Shown one piece after another: positions 26,251 through 34,377 of a DNA stretch of 64,000 nucleotides; position 1 is the stretch's first letter, and each line of letters starts with the position of its first letter. A program made the position numbers and the translations under genes. Where the stretch lies: positions 1 to 64,000 of the forward strand of contig JWIT01000006.1 in assembly GCA_000949895.1 (NCBI GenBank), read 5' to 3'. The stretch is from Agrobacterium arsenijevicii (GTDB lineage: Bacteria; Pseudomonadota; Alphaproteobacteria; Rhizobiales; Rhizobiaceae). The notes beneath the pieces are model-generated. The model was given only the letters and a program-made list of their open reading frames with translations. It did not search any database and had not been told where the DNA came from.

Positions 26251-27159
26251 TTATGGCGCGGCTTCCAGCGTGGACAAAGCACTCAGCACCTCTTCCACCC
26301 GCTGGCGTTCCGCGCTGGTGAGCGACAGGATCGGCCGGGGCGGTTCGCACGCCGTTACCGACAATGCGTTGGCGGCGGCATAAACCACGCGGATGCTGCC
26401 AAATTCCTTGAACAGCGCCCAGAGCGGCTGGAAGGCCGCGTCGAGCCTGCGTGCCTCGTCTGCGTCACCAGCTTGCGCCGCCCGCATCAACCGCAAAGCA
26501 GGAACCGGCAGCAGGCCCGCAACGACGCTGTACCATGCATCACCTCCGGCAAGCGTCGCCTCGGCGCATCCCCAGTCACCGCTGTAACCAATGGCGAAAT
26601 CGTCCGTCAGCTTCGACCGCAGCCGCGCAAGCTCGCCCGCATAGTCCGAATCGGCCGGCAGCGGCATCTTGATGGCGCGGATATTGGGGATATAGGCAAG
26701 CCGCACCAGAAGCTCGTCACTAAAGGAAAACCGCGTCGTCGTCGGGTTGTTGTAGATGGCAAGCGGCAGGCCCGTTGCGCCGGCAACGGCGGCGAAATGG
26801 TGATAGGCCTCTTCCTGCGTCAACGGCGTGTAGGAAACGGGTGCGAGAAGCAGCGCGTCGGCACCGGCGGCTTCCGCGTCCTTAGCCAGCGCCACGGCCT
26901 CATCGGTGCGCAGCGCGCCGACGCCTGCCATCAGCGTGCGCCTGCCCTTGAGGACCGCCGCGGCCGCCTCGATCGCCCGTCGCCTTTCCGCGCGCGACAG
27001 ATACATATAGGTGCCGGTGCTGCCGAGAATGCCGATGGAATCGACCTCCGCCGCATCCAGCCGTTCGACGAGAGCGGAAAAGGCTTGGCTATCCACCTGC
27101 CCGGCCTCGTCGGCCGGCGTGATCGGAAAAGCCGAAAGTCCCTTGAATCGCTTTGCCAT
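26251..27159 (-). CDS. DapA-like class I aldolase, not a typical dihydrodipicolinate synthase
   Basis: 302 residues from ATG 27159 (GAGGG about 9 nt upstream). TIM-barrel of the DHDPS/NAL superfamily with the Schiff-base lysine in IRAIKMPLP and the tyrosine in YNNPTTT. The DHDPS motif GTTGE is replaced by GSTGTY, and the carboxylate-binding Arg of the YNxPxRT segment is Thr. It should therefore use a substrate other than pyruvate plus aspartate semialdehyde. No operon partner reveals it. On the same strand as the deacetylase-like gene, 52 bp upstream. Confidence 0.83.
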   Translation of the reverse strand: MAKRFKGLSAFPITPADEAGQVDSQAFSALVERLDAAEVDSIGILGSTGTYMYLSRAERRRAIEAAAAVLKGRRTLMAGVGALRTDEAVALAKDAEAAGADALLLAPVSYTPLTQEEAYHHFAAVAGATGLPLAIYNNPTTTRFSFSDELLVRLAYIPNIRAIKMPLPADSDYAGELARLRSKLTDDFAIGYSGDWGCAEATLAGGDAWYSVVAGLLPVPALRLMRAAQAGDADEARRLDAAFQPLWALFKEFGSIRVVYAAANALSVTACEPPRPILSLTSAERQRVEEVLSALSTLEAAP

Positions 27160-27263
27160 GCCCATGTCCCTCATTTCGATCGAAGGACAGGGTTACAGAG
27201 CCGTCGGCATGGCGGCAAGAAAAGCGGGGCTAAACCCGCGATTGCGGATGAAGAATTCCGCGG

Positions 27264-27665
27264 TCAGTCATAAAGATACAACTTCTTCCACTGCTCTTCG
27301 GGGATCCTGTCGCCGACATGATATTCGAAGGACTGGATGCTGAGGCTGTCGCTCTTGAGCTGACACTTGTATTTCAGCTTGAACCATTCGCCCGAGCTTC
27401 TGAAGACCGCACCCGACGCCTTGATGGAATTCTTGCCAACTTCTGGATCGCCGAAGGTGTAGGCGATGACCTTGTCCGGCCGCATCCCCTTCTGCTCCGT
27501 CGCTATTCTCTCCATCGCCTCGATATCGCAACGCTGCTCCAGGCGTTCCTCGGGAGCAAGCACGTTCAGCTCCCGCATGACGTTGGCGTCTATTGCGAAA
27601 GCAGGCGTGAAGGCCTGCAAGGCAAGGAAAAAGGCAGAAAGGGCAGCGGGAAGAAGCTTTCGCAT
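27264..27665 (-). CDS. DUF930 family exported protein
   Basis: 133 residues with a signal peptide cleaved near residue 24 (AFTPAFA). The DUF930 pattern is present: LAPEERLEQRCDIEAMERI, then PDKVIAYTF, and a paired Cys in KLKYKCQLKSD. Two cysteines (CDIEA and KCQL) could form a periplasmic disulfide. The function is unknown; family members are common in Rhizobiales. Confidence 0.84.
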   Translation of the reverse strand: MRKLLPAALSAFFLALQAFTPAFAIDANVMRELNVLAPEERLEQRCDIEAMERIATEQKGMRPDKVIAYTFGDPEVGKNSIKASGAVFRSSGEWFKLKYKCQLKSDSLSIQSFEYHVGDRIPEEQWKKLYLYD

Positions 27666-27898
27666 GGAATCCTGTCAGTTTTCGTTTGTTCTTGTCGATG
27701 GGCGGCAGGCCGATGGCCGGCGCGCATCATCGCTGATTTGCCGGATATTGCCAAAATGTGATCGAAAGCTGACGAAATTGTGCCCAAGCCTCATTTCACC
27801 TGTGGAGATTTGAAACTTGATCGGCCGAGGGGGGCACTCTACATCTTGGTGCCGCACCTTGGTACGCCCACGGATTTTTATAGGAAAGCGAGTTTCCC

Positions 27899-29998
27899 TT
27901 GCCGATTTTCAAGAACCTGCCCATTGCTCCGACCGCCGAAAAACGGCCCGTCCAGGATACGCATCACGGCATAACCCGCACCGACGACTACGCATGGTTC
28001 CGGGCCGATAACTGGCAGGCCATGTTCAAGGACCCCACCCTGCTCGACCCGGCCATCCGCGCCCATCTGGAGGCCGAGAACGCCTATATGGAAGCCGCCA
28101 TGGGCGACACCAAGGCGCTTCAGGAAAAGCTGTTCGAGGAGATGAAGGGCCGCATCAAGCAGGATGATTCCTCCGTGCCGGTGAATGACGGTCCCTATGC
28201 CTATGGCACGCTGTTCGTGACCGGCGGCGAGCAGCCGCATTATTTTCGCACCCCGCGTGACGGCGGCGAAAAACATGTGCTGTTGAACGGCGACAAGGAA
28301 GCGGAAGGCAAGGATTATTTCCGTCTTGCCGGCCTCGACCAGTCCTCCGATCACAGTCACGGCATCTGGGGTTACGACGACAAGGGCTCGGAATATTTCA
28401 CGCTGCGCATCCGCAACCTCGAAACCGACGAAGACCTTGCCGATGTCGTGGAAAACACCGGCGGTGGCGGCGCATGGGCGCCTGATGGCAAGAGCTTTTT
28501 CTATACGCTGCAGGACGAGAACCATCGTCCTTCGAAGGTCTTCCACCACATCATCGGCGAGCCACAATCGGCCGACCGGCTGGTCTATGAGGAAAAGGAC
28601 CCCGGCTTCTTCATGGGTGTCGGCGCGTCGGTTCTCGATGATTTCATCTTCATCGACATTCACGACCACGAGACCAGCGAATACCGCATTCTTTCCACCA
28701 AGGACCTGACGGCCGAGCCTGTCGTGGTGGCGGAGCGCGAGGAAGGCATCGAATATTCGATGTGCGAAGGCGGCGACGTCTTCTACATCCTCACCAATGA
28801 CGGCGATGCCAAGGATTTCCGCATCATGGAAACGCCGGTCACCGCACCGGGCAAGGAAAACTGGAAAGAGATCGTCCCGCACGAGCCGGGCCGTCTCATT
28901 CTCTCCGTCGATGCCTATGCCCGTCACCTGATCTGGCTGGAGCGCCGCGACGGCCTGCCGCGCATCGTCATCCGTGACCGGAGGTCCGGCGAGGAACATT
29001 CCATCGCCTTTGCCGAAGAGGCCTATTCACTCGGTCTGCACGGTGCTGCCGAATACGACACCGATGTCATCCGCTTTTCCTATTCCTCGATGACGACGCC
29101 GAGCCAGCTGTTCGACTACAATATGGTGACGCGCGACCGCACGCTGCTGAAAACCCAGGAAGTGCCGTCCGGCCACAATCCTGATGATTACATCACCCGC
29201 CGTATCATGGCGCCTGCGCATGACGGCGAACTGGTGCCGGTCTCCCTGCTTTACCGCAAGGATGTGGCCCTGGACGGTTCCGCACCCTGCCTGCTTTACG
29301 GTTACGGCGCTTACGGCATCACCATTCCCGCCTCCTTTTCTACCACCACGCTGTCGCTGGCCGATCGTGGTTTCATCTATGCCATCGCCCATATTCGCGG
29401 CGGCAAGGACAAGGGTTTCGAGTGGTACGAAAACGGCAAGATGGAAGGCAAGCAGAACACTTTCAAAGACTTCATCGCCGCTGCCGATCATCTGGTTCAG
29501 GAAGGCTTCACCTCCTATAACCGTATCATCGCCGAGGGCGGTTCGGCCGGTGGCATGCTGATGGGCGCTGTCGTCAACATGGCGCCGGAGAAGTTCGCCG
29601 GCATCATCGCTGCCGTTCCCTTCGTGGACGTGCTGACAACCATGCTTGATGACACGCTGCCGCTGACACCGCCGGAATGGCCGGAATGGGGCAATCCGCT
29701 GGAATCGGAAGAGGAATACGGCTGGATCGCCGCCTACAGCCCCTATGACAATGTCGGGAACAAGCCCTACCCGCCGCTGCTTGCGCTTTCCGGTCTCACC
29801 GATCCGCGCGTGACCTATTGGGAGCCGACCAAATGGGTGGCGAAGCTGCGCGAGAAAACGACGGGTACGGCCCCCATCCTGCTGAAAACCAACATGGCGG
29901 CGGGCCATGGCGGCAAGTCTGGCCGTTTCCAGCGGCTGGAGGAAGTCGCCTTCGAATATGCCTTCGCACTGAAGGTGGCGGGCAAGGACGCCGTGTGA
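27899..29998 (+). CDS. ptrB: Oligopeptidase B-type S9A serine peptidase
   Basis: 699 residues from a TTG start at 27899. An N-terminal seven-bladed beta-propeller (about 70-400) and a C-terminal alpha/beta-hydrolase domain. The nucleophile Ser is in AEGGSAGGMLMG, the acid is in the GLTDPRV segment, and the His is in MAAGHGGKSGR. Oligopeptidase B cleaves short peptides after Arg/Lys in the cytosol. No signal peptide. The TTG start with distant AGGAAAG is a weak initiation signal. Upstream in-frame options are absent. Confidence 0.93.
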   Translation: MPIFKNLPIAPTAEKRPVQDTHHGITRTDDYAWFRADNWQAMFKDPTLLDPAIRAHLEAENAYMEAAMGDTKALQEKLFEEMKGRIKQDDSSVPVNDGPYAYGTLFVTGGEQPHYFRTPRDGGEKHVLLNGDKEAEGKDYFRLAGLDQSSDHSHGIWGYDDKGSEYFTLRIRNLETDEDLADVVENTGGGGAWAPDGKSFFYTLQDENHRPSKVFHHIIGEPQSADRLVYEEKDPGFFMGVGASVLDDFIFIDIHDHETSEYRILSTKDLTAEPVVVAEREEGIEYSMCEGGDVFYILTNDGDAKDFRIMETPVTAPGKENWKEIVPHEPGRLILSVDAYARHLIWLERRDGLPRIVIRDRRSGEEHSIAFAEEAYSLGLHGAAEYDTDVIRFSYSSMTTPSQLFDYNMVTRDRTLLKTQEVPSGHNPDDYITRRIMAPAHDGELVPVSLLYRKDVALDGSAPCLLYGYGAYGITIPASFSTTTLSLADRGFIYAIAHIRGGKDKGFEWYENGKMEGKQNTFKDFIAAADHLVQEGFTSYNRIIAEGGSAGGMLMGAVVNMAPEKFAGIIAAVPFVDVLTTMLDDTLPLTPPEWPEWGNPLESEEEYGWIAAYSPYDNVGNKPYPPLLALSGLTDPRVTYWEPTKWVAKLREKTTGTAPILLKTNMAAGHGGKSGRFQRLEEVAFEYAFALKVAGKDAV

Positions 29999-30015
29999 CG
30001 GCCTGATTACGGAAA

Positions 30016-30040
30016 CGGGCGGCGATTCCGTCGCCGCCCG
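30016..30040 (+). terminator. Hairpin after the oligopeptidase gene
   Basis: A perfect 10-bp GC-rich stem (CGGGCGGCGA and TCGCCGCCCG, loop 5 nt) 18 bp after the stop codon. No U-run directly after it. The DNA beyond (30041-30278) is strikingly AT-rich and has no gene. Confidence 0.55.
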
Positions 30041-30278
30041 GCCTCAATGTGGACGAAAATACCCGTAAAAATCTTCTTTACGAATATTTTTTCCGCAAAA
30101 TCTCACTCATGTCTTTTCTGAAAATACCACTTACACCACTAATGAATTTTTATTTCCAGTTACTGCAACTCTAAATATATCCAGCATAATTCCGAATAAC
30201 ACTCATGTATTATTCGACATGAGAAAATGTTCCGAAAATTGAACGCATGGCTGCGATGCGCCATTTCGCATTGCAATA
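30041..30278. other. AT-rich gene-free stretch
   Basis: By eye this is the most AT-rich piece of the window. It contains many A/T runs, and only a short doubtful minus-strand ORF (30203-30475) crosses it. It lies between the oligopeptidase hairpin and a small minus-strand ORF upstream of the betaine/choline-type binding-protein gene. Confidence 0.5.
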
Positions 30279-30410
30279 TCACTTTTTGGCCGTATTATGC
30301 CGGTCGTTGACATATTTATGCGCCTTTTCGCCGCCCCTCTTGCGGTAATCCTGCAGCACGTCTTGCGGATATTCTTTTCGCCGGATTTTTTCGGCTTTTC
30401 CACGCGCCAT
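30279..30410 (-). CDS. Small basic hypothetical protein
   Basis: 43 residues from ATG 30410, very rich in Lys/Arg with Tyr (RGKAEKIRRKEYPQDVLQDYRKRG). AAGGG lies about 9 nt upstream. It is transcribed away from the ABC-transporter operon and starts 84 bp from it. The codon pattern looks plausible and the compact basic sequence is unlike noise, but conservation is unchecked. It could be a small nucleic-acid-binding protein. Confidence 0.45.
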   Translation of the reverse strand: MARGKAEKIRRKEYPQDVLQDYRKRGGEKAHKYVNDRHNTAKK

Positions 30411-30493
30411 GTCAGTTCGCCCTTGGCAATTCGGGCTTTGCAGTGCTCCCGCTTTGCCAACTGAAAACACTGCATCAGACTTGGAGGTCTCCT

Positions 30494-31504
30494 ATGAAGA
30501 AACTCCTGGCCTCGACCATTCTCGTAACGGGCTTTACCATCGCTGCCGGTGCAGCAAATTCCGCCAACGCCGCAGACACATGCGGCAACGTCACCATCGC
30601 CGAAATGAACTGGGCATCCGCCGGTGTGGCGGCTTACGTCGACAAGTTCATCATGGAAAACGGCTATGATTGCACGGTCAACGTCATCAGCGGCGATACC
30701 ATGCCGACCTTCGCTTCCATGAACGAAAAGGGCCAGCCGGACATGGCGCCCGAATTATGGGTGAATGCCGTGCGCGAGCCGCTCAGCGCCGCCGTCAAGG
30801 ACGGCCGCATGATCGAGGCATCGAAAATCCTGAGTGAAGGCGGCATCGAAGGCTGGTGGATCCCGAAATTCATCGCCGACGCACACCCCGACATCAAGAC
30901 CGTCGAAGACGCGCTGAAGCATCCCGAACTCTTCCCCGCCCCGGAAGACGCCAGCAAGGGCGCCGTGCACAATTGCCCGTCTGGCTGGAACTGCCAGGTG
31001 ACGACCGCCAATCTCTACAAGGCGCGCGAAGGCGACAAAAAGGGCTTCACGCTGGTCGACACGGGTTCGGCCGCCGGTCTTGACGGCTCTATCGCCAACG
31101 CTTTTGAAAAGAAGCAGGGCTGGCTCGGCTATTACTGGTCGCCCACCGCCATTCTCGGCAAATACGAGATGGTGAAGCTGGACGACGGCGTCGAACTCGA
31201 CCGCGCCCATTTCGACGATTGCACCGCCAAGGTCGATTGCGCCGATCCCAAGGTAAACGCCTATCCGGTGGCCGATGTCTATACCGTCATCACCAAGGAT
31301 TTCGAAAGCAAGGCGGGTGTGACGATGGATTACATCAAGGCCCGCAGCTGGGACAACAAGACCGTCGCCGAAATCCTCGCCTGGATGGATGAAAACCAGG
31401 GCACCAACGAGGACGGTGCGGAGTATTTCCTCGAGAGCCACGAGGAAATCTGGATGAAGTGGGTTCCGGCCGAGGTGGCGGAGAAAATCAAGGCTTCGAT
31501 GTGA
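30494..31504 (+). CDS. Glycine betaine/choline/proline-type ABC transporter binding protein
   Basis: 336 residues from ATG 30494 (GGAGGT upstream). Signal peptide of about 26 residues ending ANSANA. OpuAC-type periplasmic binding domain, with aromatic residues suited to quaternary-amine cages (MNWASAG, PELWVNAV, GWWIPKF, GYYWSPTA). Two Cys pairs (NCPSGWNC, DDCTAKVDC) suggest disulfides. First gene of a three-gene importer; a large inverted repeat separates it from the permease gene. Confidence 0.9.
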   Translation: MKKLLASTILVTGFTIAAGAANSANAADTCGNVTIAEMNWASAGVAAYVDKFIMENGYDCTVNVISGDTMPTFASMNEKGQPDMAPELWVNAVREPLSAAVKDGRMIEASKILSEGGIEGWWIPKFIADAHPDIKTVEDALKHPELFPAPEDASKGAVHNCPSGWNCQVTTANLYKAREGDKKGFTLVDTGSAAGLDGSIANAFEKKQGWLGYYWSPTAILGKYEMVKLDDGVELDRAHFDDCTAKVDCADPKVNAYPVADVYTVITKDFESKAGVTMDYIKARSWDNKTVAEILAWMDENQGTNEDGAEYFLESHEEIWMKWVPAEVAEKIKASM

Positions 31505-31531
31505 TTGGCTGATGGGGTTGGCGCAAGCGTC

Positions 31532-31687
31532 ATACCCCCCTCTGCCCTGCCGGGCATCTCCCCCTCAAGGGGGGAGATCGATCTGAGGCGAGACCTCGCC
31601 CCACTCCAACTTTGCGGATGATGCGATGCGGTTCGTCTTGCCGATCTCCCCCTTGAGGGGGAGATGTCCGGCAGGACAGAGGGGGGT
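31532..31687. repeat. C-rich palindromic intergenic element, family A (RIME-like)
   Basis: The left arm (31532-31581) and right arm (about 31641-31687) are near-perfect inverted repeats with the same CTCCCCCTCAAGGGGGGAG core as 5341-5527. It fills most of the 242-bp gap between the binding-protein and permease genes and would form a very stable hairpin in the operon mRNA. Confidence 0.88.
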
Positions 31688-31746
31688 GCCCCACGCTCCG
31701 TTGCCCGCCGCACCATCCCATCTAACCCAAAGGGAAAACAACAATA

Positions 31747-32655
31747 ATGGCCCTCTGCAATTACCTGCCGGACATGCTCTGCAAGTTCCCGGCCATCGAC
31801 AACTCCACGATGCGTGTGGCACGCAAGACCATCGATGACGGTTTTCGCGACATCGTGCGCAATTATGGCGATGCGATCGACGTGGTCGTGCATCCGCTGC
31901 AGCTGTTCCTCAACGCCTCGGAGCGGCTGTTCATCCAGACGCCGTGGATCATCACGATGCTCACCATTCTCGCCATCGTGCATCTGGCCGGGCGCAGCTT
32001 CAAGATCACCGGTGGCACTGCCATCTCCCTCTTCCTGATCGGCGCCGTCGGCCTGTGGCACGATGCCATGACGACGCTCTCCATCGTCGCCATTGCCACG
32101 CTGATCGCCATCGTCATCGGCCTGCCGCTCGGCATCCTGATGGGACGCTCGGAACGTCTGCAGCGCCTCATCAATCCCGTGCTAGACGTGATGCAGACCC
32201 TGCCGAGCTTCGTTTATCTCATCCCCGTGGTGGTGATTTTCGGCATCGGCAAGGTGCCGGGCCTGATCGCAGTGGTGATCTATGCCATTCCACCCGTCAT
32301 CCGCCTCACCAGCCTCGGCATCCGTCTGGTGGACCGGGAAGTGCTGGAGGCGGCAGATGCCTTCGGCTCCTCCAATGGCCAGAAGCTGTTCAACGTGCAA
32401 CTGCCGCTGGCGCTGCCGACCATCATGACCGGTATCAACCAGACCATCATGATGGCGCTCGCCATGGTCGTCGTCGCCTCCATGGTCGGTGTCGGCGGGC
32501 TCGGCAAGAATGTGCTGCAAGCCATCAACAACCAGTTTTTCACGGTGGGCTTCCTGAACGGTTTCGCTCTGGTCGCCATCGCCATCATGTTCGACCGGGC
32601 AAGCCAGGCTTTCGGCAAACGCCTGCAGAAATACCGCGAGGTCTCCCATGGCTAA
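31747..32655 (+). CDS. Glycine betaine/choline-type ABC transporter permease (ProW-like)
   Basis: 302 residues. A long hydrophilic N-terminus (about 60 residues) is followed by six membrane helices. The inner-membrane-component domain covers about 110-295, with the cytoplasmic coupling loop EAADAFGSSNGQKLFNVQLPLA contacting the ATPase. Similar to ProW/ChoW. Its stop codon overlaps the ATPase start by 8 bp. Confidence 0.92.
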   Translation: MALCNYLPDMLCKFPAIDNSTMRVARKTIDDGFRDIVRNYGDAIDVVVHPLQLFLNASERLFIQTPWIITMLTILAIVHLAGRSFKITGGTAISLFLIGAVGLWHDAMTTLSIVAIATLIAIVIGLPLGILMGRSERLQRLINPVLDVMQTLPSFVYLIPVVVIFGIGKVPGLIAVVIYAIPPVIRLTSLGIRLVDREVLEAADAFGSSNGQKLFNVQLPLALPTIMTGINQTIMMALAMVVVASMVGVGGLGKNVLQAINNQFFTVGFLNGFALVAIAIMFDRASQAFGKRLQKYREVSHG

Positions 32656-33754
32656 AAGCATCGAAATCAGGAATCTTTACAAGATCTTCGGCAAGCATCC
32701 CGAGAAATACCTCGAAGCGGTGCGATCCGGCATGGACAAGGTCGAGCTGAACGACAGGCACAACCACGTGCTCGGCCTCAACGATATCAACATCACCATG
32801 CCGGGCGGCAAGATCACCGTCGTCATGGGGCTTTCCGGCTCCGGAAAATCGACGCTGATCCGCCACATCAACCGGCTGATCGACCCGACGGCGGGTGAGG
32901 TTCTCTATGACTGCGAGGACATTTGCGGCATGAGCACTTCGGCGCTCCGGCAATTCCGCCGCCACAAAACGGCGATGGTGTTCCAGAAATTCGGCCTTCT
33001 GCCACATCGCACCGTGCTGGAAAACAGCGTCTACGGTCTCGACATCCAGGGCGTGCCGCGCAAAGAGAGCGAGGAAAAGGGCCGTTACTGGCTGGATCGT
33101 GTCGGTCTTTCCGGATACGCGGATTATTATCCGAACCAGCTTTCCGGCGGCATGCAGCAGCGCGTTGGCCTTGCCCGCGCGCTTGCCAATGATGCCGATA
33201 TTCTCCTGATGGATGAGGCCTATTCGGCGCTCGATCCGCTGATCCGTGTCGATATGCAGACGATGCTGCTCGACCTTCAGCAGGAGTTGCAAAAGACCGT
33301 GGTGTTCATCACCCACGATCTGGACGAGGCCCTACGCCTCGGCGACCATATCGCCATATTGAAAGACGGCGAAGTGGTGCAGCAGGGCGACGGCCAGAGC
33401 ATCATCCTGTCCCCTGCGGATGGTTACGTCACCGACTTCGTGCGCGACGTCAATCGCGGCCGCGTGCTGCAGGCCACCACGGTCATGGAGCCACTGACGG
33501 CAAAGCCCGAAGGCATGTCCGTGCCGGAAAGTGCAACGCTGGAAACCATTGCCCGCGACATGTCGGAGGCCAATGAAACCAACGCCCATGTGGTGGACGA
33601 GGACGGCAAGCCGGTCGGCAGCATCGGCCTCGATACGCTGGTGGCGGCGATGGTGACGCCCGCAGCGCAGCAGCCCGAGGCCGAGGTTGAGGCGATGCCG
33701 GAACCGGGGAAAATACGGGAACCGGTTACCCAGGTGGAGAAGGAGACGGCTTAA
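32648..33754 (+). CDS. Glycine betaine/choline-type ABC transporter ATPase (ProV-like)
   Basis: 368 residues. Walker A GLSGSGKST near residue 61, Q-loop MVFQKFGLLPHRTVLEN, signature LSGGMQQRVGLARAL, Walker B ILLMDEAYSALDPL, and switch His in FITHDLDEAL. The N-terminal extension (IFGKHPEKYLEAVRSGMDK) is typical of the ProV/ChoV class, and the C-terminal tail holds a single CBS-like module (about 285-340) that can sense ionic strength. Energises uptake of a quaternary amine, probably as osmoprotectant or nutrient. Confidence 0.93.
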   Translation: MAKSIEIRNLYKIFGKHPEKYLEAVRSGMDKVELNDRHNHVLGLNDINITMPGGKITVVMGLSGSGKSTLIRHINRLIDPTAGEVLYDCEDICGMSTSALRQFRRHKTAMVFQKFGLLPHRTVLENSVYGLDIQGVPRKESEEKGRYWLDRVGLSGYADYYPNQLSGGMQQRVGLARALANDADILLMDEAYSALDPLIRVDMQTMLLDLQQELQKTVVFITHDLDEALRLGDHIAILKDGEVVQQGDGQSIILSPADGYVTDFVRDVNRGRVLQATTVMEPLTAKPEGMSVPESATLETIARDMSEANETNAHVVDEDGKPVGSIGLDTLVAAMVTPAAQQPEAEVEAMPEPGKIREPVTQVEKETA

Positions 33755-33793
33755 CCCGGTATTCTGGGTTCGTCAGATCGCAAACCTCTCCTC

Positions 33794-33878
33794 CGTCATC
33801 CTCGCCCTTGAGGCGAGGATCCATGGCCGGGAACTTATTGTCGTAAAATGGATCCTCGCCTCAAGGGCGAGGATGACG
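33794..33878. repeat. Palindromic intergenic element with perfect 31-bp arms, family C
   Basis: The left arm 33794-33824 and right arm 33848-33878 are perfectly complementary over 31 bp (CGTCATCCTCGCCC...GGATCCAT) around a 23-bp centre. It lies 40 bp after the ABC ATPase gene and could end that transcript. Related copies: 40681-40758 and 41783-41857. The remainder of 33755-34080 is promoter DNA for the next gene. Confidence 0.9.
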
Positions 33879-34042
33879 TCGAGTGTGGGGGCACGCCAAG
33901 GACCCTTCCCCCGTCTCCGTCGCACAAGTCTCCCCCCGCATATCTGCGCACCATCTAAAAAACGAAGCACCCCTTTGCCACCTGTCAAGCCGGGAACGTC
34001 GTTGCAATGCAGCAAGCGCAAGTTTCAGGCAAGTCGCTGCCG

Positions 34043-34058
34043 TTAACCATTTGTTAAC
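34043..34058. promoter_or_regulatory. CtrA-type binding site
   Basis: TTAA (34043-34046), seven bases, TTAAC (34054-34058): an exact TTAA-N7-TTAAC match. It lies only 23 bp upstream of the ATG at 34081, a position where CtrA would overlap the promoter. Confidence 0.65.
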
Positions 34059-34080
34059 TTTTGAACGCGGAATCACCAGC

Positions 34081-34368
34081 ATGCAGATCGAAAGCAATAT
34101 TGGCGGATACAACTATCAGGCTCGTGTCCGCGACGTCGAAAAACCCGGCAGCGCGCAAAGCGCGCCCGAGGAGCAGGCCGTGAAACGCGGACCCGGCAAC
34201 CCGACCGTTTCCAGCACCATTCTTTCCCATTCGCTGGCCAATGTGCTGTGGGCGGTGGGCAATGGCAGCGCGCCAGCCTATCAGGATACGCCGGCGGCAG
34301 CCTCTGCCGAAGACAAGGCGGAAGCGCAGGCCGAATGGGTGCGCAGCGCCTATTCCGAATACGAATAA
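34081..34368 (+). CDS. Small hypothetical protein behind a CtrA-type site
   Basis: 95 residues from ATG 34081. Hydrophilic and Ala/Glu-rich, with one more hydrophobic stretch (STILSHSLANVLWAVGNG, about 41-58). No signal peptide or recognised domain. The ribosome site is weak. The promoter region carries a perfect CtrA box at 34043-34058, suggesting cell-cycle control. Convergent with dmeF, with a 9-bp gap. Confidence 0.65.
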   Translation: MQIESNIGGYNYQARVRDVEKPGSAQSAPEEQAVKRGPGNPTVSSTILSHSLANVLWAVGNGSAPAYQDTPAAASAEDKAEAQAEWVRSAYSEYE

Positions 34369-34377
34369 ACTTACCCA

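Noticed and set aside
26251..27159. Annotation as dapA
   Set aside because: The GTTGE motif and the substrate-binding Arg are missing and there are no lysine-pathway neighbours.
27878..28999. A 373-codon open frame antisense to the oligopeptidase gene
   Set aside because: Shadow of a coding frame with complete catalytic motifs on the other strand.
30203..30475. 90-codon minus-strand ORF over the AT-rich island
   Set aside because: No ribosome site and it overlaps the better small ORF at 30279-30410 in another frame.
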